Positions 26,351-34,601 are shown, counted from the stretch's first letter. The stretch: 64,000 nt of DNA from Mesorhizobium sp. ES1-4 (GCF_020164745.1 NZ_JAIUGV010000009.1:290029-354028), one strand, 5' to 3'. A program made the numbers and translations. Notes: generated by a model not told the origin, from the sequence alone.

Positions 26351-27076
26351 ATGCGGCAGATGTCACTTACAGCCGAGCTTGTCGCACTGTGCCATCGCGA
26401 GGAGGCCGATCCCGGGCCTAGCGGCTCCTGGGCGCAACTGAGCGACGAGGATTTCCAGGCCATTTCCGCGCGGCTGTCCGATGAAGCGGACGAGGGGCCG
26501 CTCTGGGTGTTCGCCTATGGCTCCCTGATCTGGAAACCGGCTTTCGAGTCCGTCGAACGCCAACGCGCCACCGCTCATGGCTGGCACCGCTCCTTCTGCA
26601 TCGACATGGTCCGCTGGCGCGGCAGCGTCGCGCAGCCAGGACTGATGATGGCGCTTGAACGCGGCGGGCGATGCGATGGTGTGATCTATCGGTTACCGGA
26701 AGGGGAGAAGACTGCTCAGATCGAAAGGCTGTTGCGGCGCGAGATCGACGATCATGAGAGCGTCGCTTCGGTAAGGTGGGTACCGGTGCGTACAGCGCAA
26801 GGGCCGTTGCGGGCGCTGGGTTTCTGGGTCGGAGTGACGGGCAGAGGCACGTCGCTCGGGCAGCCTCTAGAGACAGTGGCACGGGTGCTGGCGCGCGCCT
26901 GCGGCCATGTCGGCTCGGGGGCGGAATATCTTTACAACACGGTTAGCCATCTCGAGGAATTCGGCATCCGCGACCGCAATCTTTGGACGTTGCAGCAATT
27001 GGTCGCCGATGAGATCAGGTCGATCCACGGCATTGGCGCGGGCGGCGGCACTATTCCCGCGTCATCATCGCCATAA
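26351..27076 (+). CDS. Gamma-glutamylcyclotransferase, ChaC-like
   Basis: A 241-residue protein with the glycine-rich substrate loop FAYGSLIWKP (about residues 54-63) and downstream ChaC patterns (RSFCIDM, GVIYRLPEG, GAEYLYNTVSHLEEFGI). ChaC enzymes split glutathione to 5-oxoproline and Cys-Gly in the cytoplasm. The N-terminal 45 or so residues are an extension typical of proteobacterial members. The start was set at the first ATG after the non-coding gap; the ribosome site is weak. Ends 121 bases before preT and is probably transcribed separately, since a regulator site lies between. Confidence 0.85.
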   Translation: MRQMSLTAELVALCHREEADPGPSGSWAQLSDEDFQAISARLSDEADEGPLWVFAYGSLIWKPAFESVERQRATAHGWHRSFCIDMVRWRGSVAQPGLMMALERGGRCDGVIYRLPEGEKTAQIERLLRREIDDHESVASVRWVPVRTAQGPLRALGFWVGVTGRGTSLGQPLETVARVLARACGHVGSGAEYLYNTVSHLEEFGIRDRNLWTLQQLVADEIRSIHGIGAGGGTIPASSSP

Positions 27077-27131
27077 CTTGAGCATAATTATCATCTTTTA
27101 GCTCAGCGTTTTCAGTGTCTTGTGCCGAAAA

Positions 27132-27147
27132 TTGACCAATTGATAAA
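27132..27147 (+). promoter_or_regulatory. Predicted RutR operator upstream of preT
   Basis: The 16-mer TTGACCAATTGATAAA matches the known RutR palindrome TTGACCA-NN-TGGTCAA at 12 of 14 defined positions, with a perfect left half. It lies about 50 bases before the preT start in an A/T-rich promoter-like region. A rutR-type gene is present at 33739-34374. Confidence 0.65.
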
Positions 27148-27197
27148 AAAATAAAACGTGCTAGCCTTCCCCAAAACGAAAACATGGGGAACTGAAA

Positions 27198-28562
27198 ATG
27201 CCAGAGGGCCAGTTCAAAGAGGGTATTGTTGGCGGCCGGCTTCCAGCCGAGCAGTACGCGGACAATTTTTCCGACCTGCATCCGCCGCTCGATCATCACG
27301 AGGCGCTGGTCGAATCCGACCGCTGTTATTTCTGCTACGACGCGCCATGCATGAATGCATGCCCGACCTCGATCGACATTCCGCTGTTCATCCGCCAGAT
27401 CTCGACCGGCAACCCGATCGGTTCAGCCAAGACCATCTTCGACCAGAACATCCTGGGCGGCATGTGCGCCCGCGTCTGCCCGACCGAGACGCTCTGCGAG
27501 GAGGTCTGCGTGCGCGAGGTGGCGGAAGGCAAGCCGGTGCAGATCGGCCGCCTGCAGCGCTACGCCACCGATGTCGCCATGAGCCAGAACAAGCAGTTTT
27601 ATCCACGCGCCGAGCCTACAGGGAAGACGGTCGCCGTCGTTGGCGCCGGCCCCGCCGGCCTTGCCGCGGCGCACAGGCTCGCCCGTCATGGCCATGACGT
27701 GACCATATTGGAGGCGCGCCCGAAGGCCGGCGGCCTCAACGAATACGGCATCGCCGCCTATAAGAGCGTCGACAACTTCGCCCAGGCCGAGGTCGACTAT
27801 GTCACCGCGATCGGCGGCATCGACATCCAGAACGGCAAGGCGCTCGGCCGCGATTATCAGCTCTCCGACCTCATCCGCAATTATGATGCGGTGTTCCTCG
27901 GTATGGGGCTGGGTGGCGTCAACGCGCTGCGCGCCGATGGCGAGGATGCCGCCGGCGTCACCAACGCGGTCGAATTCATCGCCGAATTGCGCCAGGCCAG
28001 CGACCTCTCAGGGTTGCCGGTCGGCCGCCGCGTCGTCGTCATCGGCGGCGGCATGACGGCGATCGATGCCGCCGTGCAGTCGAAGCTGCTTGGCGCCGAG
28101 GAGGTGACCATCTGCTACCGGCGTGGCCAGGAGCACATGAACGCCTCCGAATTCGAACAGGATCTCGCGGCCGCGAACGGCGTCACCATCCGTCATTGGC
28201 TGCAGCCCAAGCGCGTGATTGCCGACGGCGGCAAGGTCTCGGCAATCGAACTCGAATACACCGCGTTCAACGGCGACAAGCTCGTCGGCACCGGCGAGAC
28301 GCTGACGCTCGTCGCCGACCAGGTGTTCAAGGCCATCGGCCAGAGTTTTGTGCCGGCTGCCCTCAACGGCAGCGGGGCGTCGATCGATCTCGAAGCCGGC
28401 CGCATCAAGGTCGACGGCGAAGGGCGTACCTCGCTGGCCAAGGTATGGGCGGGCGGCGACTGCATTTTCGGCGGCGATGATTTGACTGTCTCGGCGGTTG
28501 CGCAAGGGCGCGATGCGGCGGAATCGATCAACCGGGCACTGGCCTCGAACGGGAGGGCATGA
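27198..28562 (+). CDS. preT: NAD-dependent dihydropyrimidine dehydrogenase subunit PreT
   Basis: A 454-residue flavoprotein of the GltD/PreT type. The N-terminal Fe-S region has the Cys patterns CYFCYDAPCMNACP (about 42-55) and CARVCPTETLCEEVC (about 91-105). The FAD motif VVGAGPAGLAAAHRL begins near residue 147 and the NAD-binding motif VVIGGGMTAIDAA near 280. Together with PreA it reduces uracil and thymine to the 5,6-dihydro compounds, the first step of reductive pyrimidine degradation. It overlaps preA by four bases. A RutR-type box upstream predicts repression relieved by pyrimidines. Confidence 0.92.
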   Translation: MPEGQFKEGIVGGRLPAEQYADNFSDLHPPLDHHEALVESDRCYFCYDAPCMNACPTSIDIPLFIRQISTGNPIGSAKTIFDQNILGGMCARVCPTETLCEEVCVREVAEGKPVQIGRLQRYATDVAMSQNKQFYPRAEPTGKTVAVVGAGPAGLAAAHRLARHGHDVTILEARPKAGGLNEYGIAAYKSVDNFAQAEVDYVTAIGGIDIQNGKALGRDYQLSDLIRNYDAVFLGMGLGGVNALRADGEDAAGVTNAVEFIAELRQASDLSGLPVGRRVVVIGGGMTAIDAAVQSKLLGAEEVTICYRRGQEHMNASEFEQDLAAANGVTIRHWLQPKRVIADGGKVSAIELEYTAFNGDKLVGTGETLTLVADQVFKAIGQSFVPAALNGSGASIDLEAGRIKVDGEGRTSLAKVWAGGDCIFGGDDLTVSAVAQGRDAAESINRALASNGRA

Positions 28563-29878
28563 GCATGGCAGACATCAGAAACAATTTCGTCGGCATCAAA
28601 TCGCCAAATCCATTCTGGCTGGCCTCGGCGCCGCCGACGGACAAGGCCTATAATGTCATTCGCGCTTTCAAGGCGGGTTGGGGCGGTGTCGTCTGGAAGA
28701 CGCTGGGTGAAGAAGGCCCGCCGGTGGTCAACGTCAACGGCCCGCGCTACGGCGCGATCTGGGGTGCGGACCGCCGCCTGCTCGGCCTCAACAATATCGA
28801 GCTTATCACCGACCGCGATTTGCAGACCAATCTGCGCGAGATGAAGCAGGTCAAGATGGACTGGCCCGACCGGGCGCTGATCGCCTCGATCATGGTGCCT
28901 TGCGAAGAGGAAAGCTGGAAGGCCATCCTGCCGCTGGTCGAGGAGACGGGCGCCGACGGCATCGAACTCAATTTCGGCTGCCCGCACGGCATGTCGGAGC
29001 GTGGCATGGGCGCGGCCGTCGGCCAGGTGCCGGAATATATTGAGATGGTGGTGCGCTGGTGCAAGCAGTACACGCGCATGCCCGTCATCACCAAGCTGAC
29101 GCCCAACATTACCGACATCCGCAAGCCGGCGCGGGCGGCACATGCCGGAGGCACCGACGCGGTGTCGCTGATCAACACCATCAACTCGATCACCGGCGTC
29201 GACCTCGACAGTTTCGCGCCGCAGCCGACCATCGACGGCAAGGGTTCGCATGGTGGCTATTGCGGTCCGGCGGTGAAGCCGATCGCCATGAACATGGTGG
29301 CCGAGATCGCGCGCGATCCGGAAACCCATGGCCTGCCGATCTCCGGCATCGGCGGCATCACCACGTGGCGGGACGCCGCCGAGTTCATGGCGCTCGGCGC
29401 CGGCAATGTGCAGGTCTGCACGGCGGCGATGACCTACGGCTTCAAGATCGTGCAGGAGATGATCGCCGGCCTCGAAAACTGGATGGACGAGAAGGGACAC
29501 CGCTCGCTCGACGACATCATCGGCCGCGCCACGCCCAACGTCACCGACTGGCAGTACCTCAACCTCAACTATGTCGCCAAGGCGCATATCGACCAGGACG
29601 CCTGCATCAAATGCGGCCGCTGCCATATTGTCTGCGAGGATACCTCGCATCAGGCAATCACCAGCATGGTCAACGGCGTCAGGCATTTCGAGGTGATCGA
29701 GGCCGAATGCGTCGGCTGCAATCTGTGCGTCAATGTCTGCCCGGTCGACAACTGCATCACCATGGAGCCGCTGGCAGCCGGCGCGATGGACCAACGCACC
29801 GGCAAGCCGGTGTCGCCGGTCTACGCCAACTGGACCACACACCCGAACAACCCGATGGCCAAGGTGGCAGCGGAGTAG
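28559..29878 (+). CDS. preA: NAD-dependent dihydropyrimidine dehydrogenase subunit PreA
   Basis: A 439-residue subunit. The N-terminal FMN-binding dihydroorotate-dehydrogenase-like barrel (1-320) carries the active-loop pattern FGCPHGMSERGMG. The C-terminus (about 345-400) is a 2x[4Fe-4S] ferredoxin with CIKCGRCHIVC and CVGCNLCVNVC. It forms the catalytic half of the PreTA complex. The first ATG overlaps the preT stop; a second ATG two codons later has better spacing from GGGAGG, so the true start may be 28565. A strong terminator follows. Confidence 0.93.
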   Translation: MSMADIRNNFVGIKSPNPFWLASAPPTDKAYNVIRAFKAGWGGVVWKTLGEEGPPVVNVNGPRYGAIWGADRRLLGLNNIELITDRDLQTNLREMKQVKMDWPDRALIASIMVPCEEESWKAILPLVEETGADGIELNFGCPHGMSERGMGAAVGQVPEYIEMVVRWCKQYTRMPVITKLTPNITDIRKPARAAHAGGTDAVSLINTINSITGVDLDSFAPQPTIDGKGSHGGYCGPAVKPIAMNMVAEIARDPETHGLPISGIGGITTWRDAAEFMALGAGNVQVCTAAMTYGFKIVQEMIAGLENWMDEKGHRSLDDIIGRATPNVTDWQYLNLNYVAKAHIDQDACIKCGRCHIVCEDTSHQAITSMVNGVRHFEVIEAECVGCNLCVNVCPVDNCITMEPLAAGAMDQRTGKPVSPVYANWTTHPNNPMAKVAAE

Positions 29879-29896
29879 CGAACAGACATTCGGACG

Positions 29897-29929
29897 AAAA
29901 AAGCGGCGTCTTCGGGCGCCGTTTTTTTT
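29897..29929 (+). terminator. Rho-independent terminator after preTA
   Basis: A 7-bp stem (29904-29910 with 29915-29921) closes a TTCG loop and is followed by eight T residues (29922-29929), with an A run before the stem. This is a textbook terminator on the plus strand, ending the preT-preA transcript. Confidence 0.9.
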
Positions 29930-29994
29930 CATTTCCCTATTGCAGATAAAAATTATCCACGATAAAAGATATCCATGAACTGGAGACTGGAGCC

Positions 29995-30513
29995 ACGAAG
30001 CTGGGCGAGGGCGTTGAAGCGGCCATCCACTGCGCGGCCACACTGGCGAGTGTCAACGGCAACAGCACCATGCCGGGCGCTGCGCTGGCGGAGGCCTTTG
30101 GCCTGTCGCCGAGCTATTTGCTGAAGCATCTCAACATGCTGACAGCGTCCCGTATCCTGGAATCGGTGCCAGGTCCGGCGGGCGGCTACCGGCTGGCGCG
30201 GTCGGCGGAACGCATCACACTGCTCGACATCGTGCTGGCGATCGAGGGACGCGAGCCGGCATTTCGCTGCGGCGAGATCCGCCGCAACGGTCCGGTCAAG
30301 ATCGATGCCTCGGCCTATGTCAAACCCTGCGGCATCAACGCCGCGATGCTGAAAGCCGAACGCGCCTACAGGGCAGCGCTCGCAGAGGTGAAGCTGTCCG
30401 ACATCGTGGCGGATTATGCCGCGGAAGGCGACCCCAGATCGTTTGCCGCGAGCTGCGCCTTCGTCGAGCGTCATCAGCGGCCGCAGAAATCCAGTTCAAC
30501 CAACCAAGCCTAA
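29995..30513 (+). CDS. Rrf2 family transcriptional regulator without an ATG at the expected start
   Basis: Winged-helix Rrf2 protein: KLGEGVEAAIHCAATLA at the N-terminus, then GLSPSYLLKHLNMLT (recognition part) and GPAGGYRLAR (wing). Rrf2 proteins normally start Met-Lys-Leu; here the codon before AAG-CTG is ACG (29995-29997), with GGAG close upstream. The first in-frame ATG (30070) would delete 25 residues including the first HTH helix. Either ACG is used as a rare start or the gene is impaired. Two Cys (FRCGE, KPCGI) remain in the C-terminal part. It probably regulates the adjacent AhpD-like gene 28 bases downstream. I list the ACG as the likely ancestral start. Confidence 0.7.
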   Translation, partial: TKLGEGVEAAIHCAATLASVNGNSTMPGAALAEAFGLSPSYLLKHLNMLTASRILESVPGPAGGYRLARSAERITLLDIVLAIEGREPAFRCGEIRRNGPVKIDASAYVKPCGINAAMLKAERAYRAALAEVKLSDIVADYAAEGDPRSFAASCAFVERHQRPQKSSSTNQA

Positions 30514-30541
30514 CCTCCCCAACGATGCGAAAGGAAAGACG

Positions 30542-31000
30542 ATGAAACAGAGGATGCAGTTCTTCGCCAAGGCGCCCGAGATCATGAAGGCGGTGTCGGC
30601 GCTCAACAAGGCGGTCGACGAATGCGGACTGGAGGTGAGCCTGCTGCACCTGATCAAGCTCAGGGCCTCGCAGATCAATGGCTGTTCCTTCTGTGTCGAG
30701 ATGCATAGCCGCGAAGCCAGGCGCGACGGTGAGACCGAACAGAGGCTCTATCTGGTCGCCGCCTGGAAGGAATCGCCGCTGTTTTCCGAGCGCGAACGTG
30801 CGGCTTTGGCCTGGACCGAGGCGGTGACGCTGATCGCCAACAATGGTGTTTCGGACGAACTCTATGCCAGGACGCTCGAGCATTTTTCGGAAGAGGAATT
30901 GGTCAAGCTGTCGGTCGCGCTCGGCATGATCAACACTTGGAACCGCCTTTGCATTCCGTTCCACGCCATTCATCCGATGCCGGCCGCCAAGGCTGCCTGA
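30542..31000 (+). CDS. Carboxymuconolactone decarboxylase/AhpD-like protein
   Basis: A 152-residue protein of the CMD/AhpD family. The redox pair CSFC lies in the motif NGCSFCVEMHSREAR, with His of the proton-relay type. Such proteins are peroxidatic thiol enzymes that reduce organic hydroperoxides or protect against chlorine species. AAAGGA precedes the ATG. It follows the Rrf2 gene in the same direction, an arrangement typical of a redox-sensing regulator and its target. Confidence 0.88.
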   Translation: MKQRMQFFAKAPEIMKAVSALNKAVDECGLEVSLLHLIKLRASQINGCSFCVEMHSREARRDGETEQRLYLVAAWKESPLFSERERAALAWTEAVTLIANNGVSDELYARTLEHFSEEELVKLSVALGMINTWNRLCIPFHAIHPMPAAKAA

Positions 31001-31049
31001 TTGCCCCGTTGCCCCGGGGGCGCCGCCAAGGCGGCGGCGCTCCAACTGT

Positions 31050-31163
31050 TTGAAGGAAGCGGTCGATGCGGCCGGTTTCCGGGGAACCATCAAGGCCCTG
31101 AGACCGGGAATCGTCGCCGGGCTGCTGCTGTTCGCCTTCTGGTCCGGCCTGATCTCCAACTGA
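31050..31163 (+). CDS. Possible 37-residue membrane peptide (weak)
   Basis: A short TTG-initiated frame encodes a peptide with a basic N-terminal half and a hydrophobic helix (GIVAGLLLFAFWSGLISN at the end). It lies between the AhpD-like gene and the convergent SDR gene. There is no clear ribosome site at the TTG, so it could be a gene remnant or chance. The rest of the gap contains a GC-rich palindrome around 31021-31036. Confidence 0.2.
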   Translation: MKEAVDAAGFRGTIKALRPGIVAGLLLFAFWSGLISN

Positions 31164-31174
31164 TCCCGCCGCAG

Positions 31175-31897
31175 TTACGCCGCGAACCGCAGCCCTCCAT
31201 CGCAGGTCAGCACCTGGCCGGTCATGAAGCTGTTGGAGACGAGGAAGGCGATCGCCGAGGCGACATCCTCGGCGCGGCCGATGCGGCCGACCGGAGTCTT
31301 GCCGGCATAGTCGGCGAAGACCGCTTGCCTCTGTTCGTCCGGCAAAAAGTCCCACCACGGCGTGTCGATGACGCCGGGCGCGACGACGTTGACGCGCAGC
31401 GGTTTGAGTTCCACCGCCAGGATCGGCGCCACGGTCAGCAACATGCCGTTGATGGCGCCGATGCCGGCGACGCCCGGCATCGCGACCTGGGCCGACACCG
31501 CCGAGATGAAGGTGACCGATCCCGATTTGTTCAGTGTCGGCAAGGCTGCCTGCAGGCAGGACAGTTGTGGTCGCACTTTTTCGTCGACGCCGCCGGCGAT
31601 GTCGGCGAGGTCGAGGGTTTCGAACGGGCCGAGGCCCTTGCCGCCGCTCGCTGCCAGAACGAGATGGTCGAATGGGCCGAGGTGCTCGAAGAACTGGCGC
31701 ACCTCGTCCGGCTTCGAAGCGTCGAAGGCGGCCTTGTCGGCGGCGCCGCCAAGGCTTTTCCAGGCGCTGACGAGCTTGTCCCGGTTGCGCCCGGTGATGG
31801 TCACCTTCATGCCCGGGCCGAGCAGTTTTCGCGCTGTCGCCAGGCCGATGCCCGACGAGCCGCCGATGATGACTGTGTGTTCGGTCCCGTCGGTCAT
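31175..31897 (-). CDS. SDR-type oxidoreductase lacking the usual Tyr/Lys catalytic pair
   Basis: A 240-residue Rossmann protein with the SDR cofactor motif GGSSGIG (about residues 12-18), VLAASGG in place of NNAG, and the C-terminal pattern VNVVAPGVIDTPWW and TGQVLTCDGG. The normal YxxxK active site should follow the Ser of FISAVSAQ, but the segment reads GVAGIGAINGML with neither Tyr nor Lys. It may be non-catalytic or use another mechanism. Its ATG overlaps the stop of the upstream SDR gene (ATGA), so both are co-translated. Confidence 0.85.
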   Translation of the reverse strand: MTDGTEHTVIIGGSSGIGLATARKLLGPGMKVTITGRNRDKLVSAWKSLGGAADKAAFDASKPDEVRQFFEHLGPFDHLVLAASGGKGLGPFETLDLADIAGGVDEKVRPQLSCLQAALPTLNKSGSVTFISAVSAQVAMPGVAGIGAINGMLLTVAPILAVELKPLRVNVVAPGVIDTPWWDFLPDEQRQAVFADYAGKTPVGRIGRAEDVASAIAFLVSNSFMTGQVLTCDGGLRFAA

Positions 31898-32733
31898 GAC
31901 CGTTCTTCCTTCGATTTTGGCGAAGCCAGCCCGACGAGGTCGAGGCTCAGGCTTCGCAATTGTTGTCTTGCCTTGGCGTCGTAGGCCTGGGTGTCGGCGC
32001 GGGATTCGCGCAGGCCGTCGAAATAGAGGCCGCTGCGGCCTTCGAGCCTTTGCGAGGTGGCGAGGTTCACGATGGCTTCGGCGCCGGTTTCGACCGAGCT
32101 CCAAGGCGTCACGCCGGCCTGTCGGACCATGGTCGTGTTCATGTAGCTTGCCGGATGCAGCGCGTTGACGGTGACGCCGCTGCCTTTCAACTGTTCGGCC
32201 AGATCGATGGTGAACAGGATCTGCGCCAGCTTGCTCTGGCAGTAGGCGCGCACGCCGCTATAGCCGCGCGTCAGCATGACGTCGTCGAAATCGATCGCTT
32301 GCTGGCCAGCGGACGCGACATTGACGATGCGCGCCGGCGCGCTGGCCTTCAGCAGCGGCAGCAGCTCCGAGGTCAGCAGGAAGCCGGCGAGATAGTTGAC
32401 GGCGAAGCGCAATTCGTAGCCATCGGCGCTTGTCTGTCGCTTGTCGCCAGCGGTGCCGAGGCCGGCATTGTTGATGAGGATATCGAGACGGCTCGTCCTA
32501 GCGCGCACGGCCTCGGCGAGGCGTCTTACCTCCGCCAGCGAAGCGAGATCAGCCGCGAGGAACTCGGCCTTGCCGCTGGCGGCTTCGATGTCGGCGATAA
32601 CGGCCTTGCCGCGCACCGTATCGCGGCCATGCACCAGCACCCGTGCGCCTGCGCCGCCCAGCCTTTGTGCCACGACCCGGCCGACGCCGTCGGTCGATCC
32701 GGTGATGAGGATGGTCTTGTCTTTCAATTCCAT
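31894..32733 (-). CDS. SDR family NAD(P)-dependent oxidoreductase
   Basis: A 279-residue SDR with cofactor motif GSTDGVGR, NNAG (ILINNAGLG) and a catalytic Ser plus YCQSK (YxxxK) motif (RAYCQSKLAQ). It resembles the retinol dehydrogenase/WWOX-like bacterial group that reduces carbonyl compounds; the substrate is unknown. GGAGG lies before the ATG at 32733. It is first in a two-gene operon with the atypical SDR and is divergent from the XRE/MmyB-type regulator gene, the usual arrangement for these regulators and their target dehydrogenase. Confidence 0.9.
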   Translation of the reverse strand: MELKDKTILITGSTDGVGRVVAQRLGGAGARVLVHGRDTVRGKAVIADIEAASGKAEFLAADLASLAEVRRLAEAVRARTSRLDILINNAGLGTAGDKRQTSADGYELRFAVNYLAGFLLTSELLPLLKASAPARIVNVASAGQQAIDFDDVMLTRGYSGVRAYCQSKLAQILFTIDLAEQLKGSGVTVNALHPASYMNTTMVRQAGVTPWSSVETGAEAIVNLATSQRLEGRSGLYFDGLRESRADTQAYDAKARQQLRSLSLDLVGLASPKSKEERS

Positions 32734-32801
32734 GTTCAGAGCCTCCTGTTGCTGCTCTGAGTGCAAGATGGGACGCTTCGTCCATGCCAAACAGTTCCAA
32801 C

Positions 32802-32829
32802 TTTATCCTGGTATCAATACTGCTATAAT
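32802..32829 (+). promoter_or_regulatory. Possible promoter giving a leaderless regulator mRNA
   Basis: A perfect TATAAT (32824-32829) sits 7 bases before the ATG at 32837; a weak -35 (TTTATC, 32802-32807) is 16 bases upstream. Transcription would start at or next to the ATG. The interrupted repeat GTAT-CA-ATAC just upstream could be an operator. Confidence 0.4.
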
Positions 32830-32836
32830 GGCCGGT

Positions 32837-33724
32837 ATGAATGCTCCCATCTCCCCAGCCTCCACCCAGTCGGCCGACGAGAGCCGCCGACGCGAACTCG
32901 GCGCCTTCCTGCGTTCGCGCCGCGAAAGGCTGACACCCTCGGCCACCGGCATCGCGACAGGTCCCAGACGGCGCACGCCAGGTCTGCGGCGTGAGGAGGT
33001 GGCGATGATCGCCGGTGTCGGCACCACCTGGTACACATGGCTCGAGCAGGGCAGGGACGTGCGGCCCTCGGTGGAAGTGCTGACGGCGCTCTGCGAGGCG
33101 CTGCGCCTCGACGCCGTCGAGAAGCGGCATTTGTTCATTCTCGCCGGTCGCCAGCAGCCCGAGCATCGCGGGGCGACACCCGAGAAGGTGGACGCCACGC
33201 TGTTGCATATGCTGCAAAGCCTCGTCCTGCAGCCGGCCCAAGTGGTCGGCCGGCGCTGGGATGTGCTGGCCTGGAACCCGGCCGCGGCAGCTGTGTTCGG
33301 CGACTATGGCCTGCTGGAGGGCGATAGCAGAAACATCGTCCACATGGTGTTCACCAACCCGCACCATCGCCGCCTGCTGGTCGACTGGGAAGAACTCGCC
33401 CGCGTGCTGCTCGCTTCGTTTCGTGCCGAAAGCGCCAAATATGTCGGCGATCCGGACTTCGAACGACTGATCGCCTTGATGATGAGCTCAAGTCCCGAGT
33501 TCCGCGACTGGTGGCCGCGCCGGGATGTGGCGCGGAGGCTGACAGGCGTGAAGCACGTCCGGCATCCCAAAGCAGGCTTGATGGCCTTCGAGCATATGAG
33601 CCTGTCGATCGACGATGGCTCGGACATGAGACTGATCGTCTATACGCCGCTTGCCGAACAGAACTCGGTCGCCAAACTGCAGCGGTTGCTGGACGCGATG
33701 CCGGCCGAGCGGCGCAGCGCCTGA
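32837..33724 (+). CDS. XRE-family regulator with MmyB-like ligand-binding domain
   Basis: About 295 residues. The N-terminal helix-turn-helix (LGAFLRSRRERL, then RREEVAMIAGVGTTWYTWLEQGR) is followed by the MmyB-like PAS-type domain (GRRWDVLAWNPAAAAVFGDY and onward), which in this family binds a fatty-acid-like ligand. Such regulators commonly control a divergently encoded SDR gene, as found here. The start is either the ATG at 32837 or one three codons upstream (32828); no Shine-Dalgarno is present, consistent with leaderless translation. Confidence 0.88.
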   Translation: MNAPISPASTQSADESRRRELGAFLRSRRERLTPSATGIATGPRRRTPGLRREEVAMIAGVGTTWYTWLEQGRDVRPSVEVLTALCEALRLDAVEKRHLFILAGRQQPEHRGATPEKVDATLLHMLQSLVLQPAQVVGRRWDVLAWNPAAAAVFGDYGLLEGDSRNIVHMVFTNPHHRRLLVDWEELARVLLASFRAESAKYVGDPDFERLIALMMSSSPEFRDWWPRRDVARRLTGVKHVRHPKAGLMAFEHMSLSIDDGSDMRLIVYTPLAEQNSVAKLQRLLDAMPAERRSA

Positions 33725-33738
33725 GCCGGTTCAAGGCG

Positions 33739-34374
33739 TCAGTTCTTGGGCTTCAGCCCGTCGAGGAACAATTGCTCCAGGAAGCGGGCGGCGTCCTCGA
33801 AGCGACCGTCGCCGCCGCGGTTCGGTCCCAGCACGGCTCGGACCTGGACGTCGAAATCGGCGTAGTGCTGCGTTGTCGCCCAGATCGAGAAGATCAGGTG
33901 CCAGGGATCGGTCCTGGCAATCTTGCCGGCGCGCATCCAGCCCTTGATGACAGCGGCCTTTTCGTCGACCAGCGTCTTCAACTCGCCCGCCAGCAGCGGC
34001 ATGATGCGCGGCGCGCCCTGCAGGATCTCATTGGCGAACAGCCGGCTCTCGCGCGGGAAATCGCGGGCCATCTCCAGCTTGCGCCTGATATAGCTCCTGA
34101 GCTCGGTCATCGGATCGCCGATGTCGTCGAGTTCCCTCAGAGGCGCCAGCCAGGTTTCGAGCAACCGCTCCATCAATGTCTCGTGAATGTCCTCCTTGCG
34201 GCGGAAATAATAGAGCAGGTTCGGCTTCGACATGCCGGCGGCTTCGGCGATCTGGTCGATGGTCGAGCCACGGAAGCCGTTGGTGGAGAACACTTCGAGC
34301 GCGGCCTCCAGGATCAGTTCGCGCTTTTCCTGCTGGATGCGGGTGCGGCGCGGGGCTTGCGTGCTCGTGGTCAC
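33739..34374 (-). CDS. rutR: RutR-type TetR family repressor of pyrimidine catabolism
   Basis: A 211-residue TetR protein. The HTH reads TIDQIAEAAGMSKPNLLYYF, and the ligand domain matches E. coli RutR closely from memory: WLAPL, YIRRKLEMARDFPRESRLF, GELKTLVDEKAAVIKGW, HLIFSIWATTQHYADF. RutR is released from DNA by uracil or thymine. The gene lies inside the reductive pyrimidine locus, and RutR-like boxes are found upstream of preT and of the divergent aminotransferase. I chose the GTG at 34374, which gives the usual RutR length; an upstream GTG at 34449 would add 25 residues. It probably represses its neighbours and possibly itself. Confidence 0.88.
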   Translation of the reverse strand: MTTSTQAPRRTRIQQEKRELILEAALEVFSTNGFRGSTIDQIAEAAGMSKPNLLYYFRRKEDIHETLMERLLETWLAPLRELDDIGDPMTELRSYIRRKLEMARDFPRESRLFANEILQGAPRIMPLLAGELKTLVDEKAAVIKGWMRAGKIARTDPWHLIFSIWATTQHYADFDVQVRAVLGPNRGGDGRFEDAARFLEQLFLDGLKPKN

Positions 34375-34402
34375 CGTTGCGGGCCTTTGCACTGAAGGCC
34401 AT

Positions 34403-34424
34403 CTGGACCAATTCTCTGGACCAG
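34403..34424. repeat. Imperfect palindrome next to the rutR start
   Basis: The 22 bases contain TGGACCA twice (34404-34410 and 34417-34423) and form an inverted repeat CTGGnCCA-N6-TGGnCCAG. It resembles spaced RutR half-sites and lies 29-50 bases upstream of the chosen rutR start, so it could serve autoregulation. This is only a suggestion. Confidence 0.35.
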
Positions 34425-34507
34425 TTTTTCCCCAGCCTGTGGAACGCACTTCAGGAGCCGCATTTCCGCTAGTAATCCCTTGACCGCCGACAGGGCGGTG
34501 CTAACGT

Positions 34508-34523
34508 TTGTCCAATCGGTCAA
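34508..34523 (+). promoter_or_regulatory. Predicted RutR operator upstream of the aminotransferase gene
   Basis: TTGTCCAATCGGTCAA matches TTGACCA-NN-TGGTCAA at 12 of 14 defined positions. It lies in the divergent region between rutR and the beta-alanine aminotransferase gene, 79 bases before the latter's ATG. Confidence 0.65.
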
Positions 34524-34601
34524 AAATTTGCGTAGCATGAAAGTGCGGCAAAGACCAAGCGTTGGACGCACCGAAACAGGTTACAAGGGGAAGTCTTGGT
34601 C

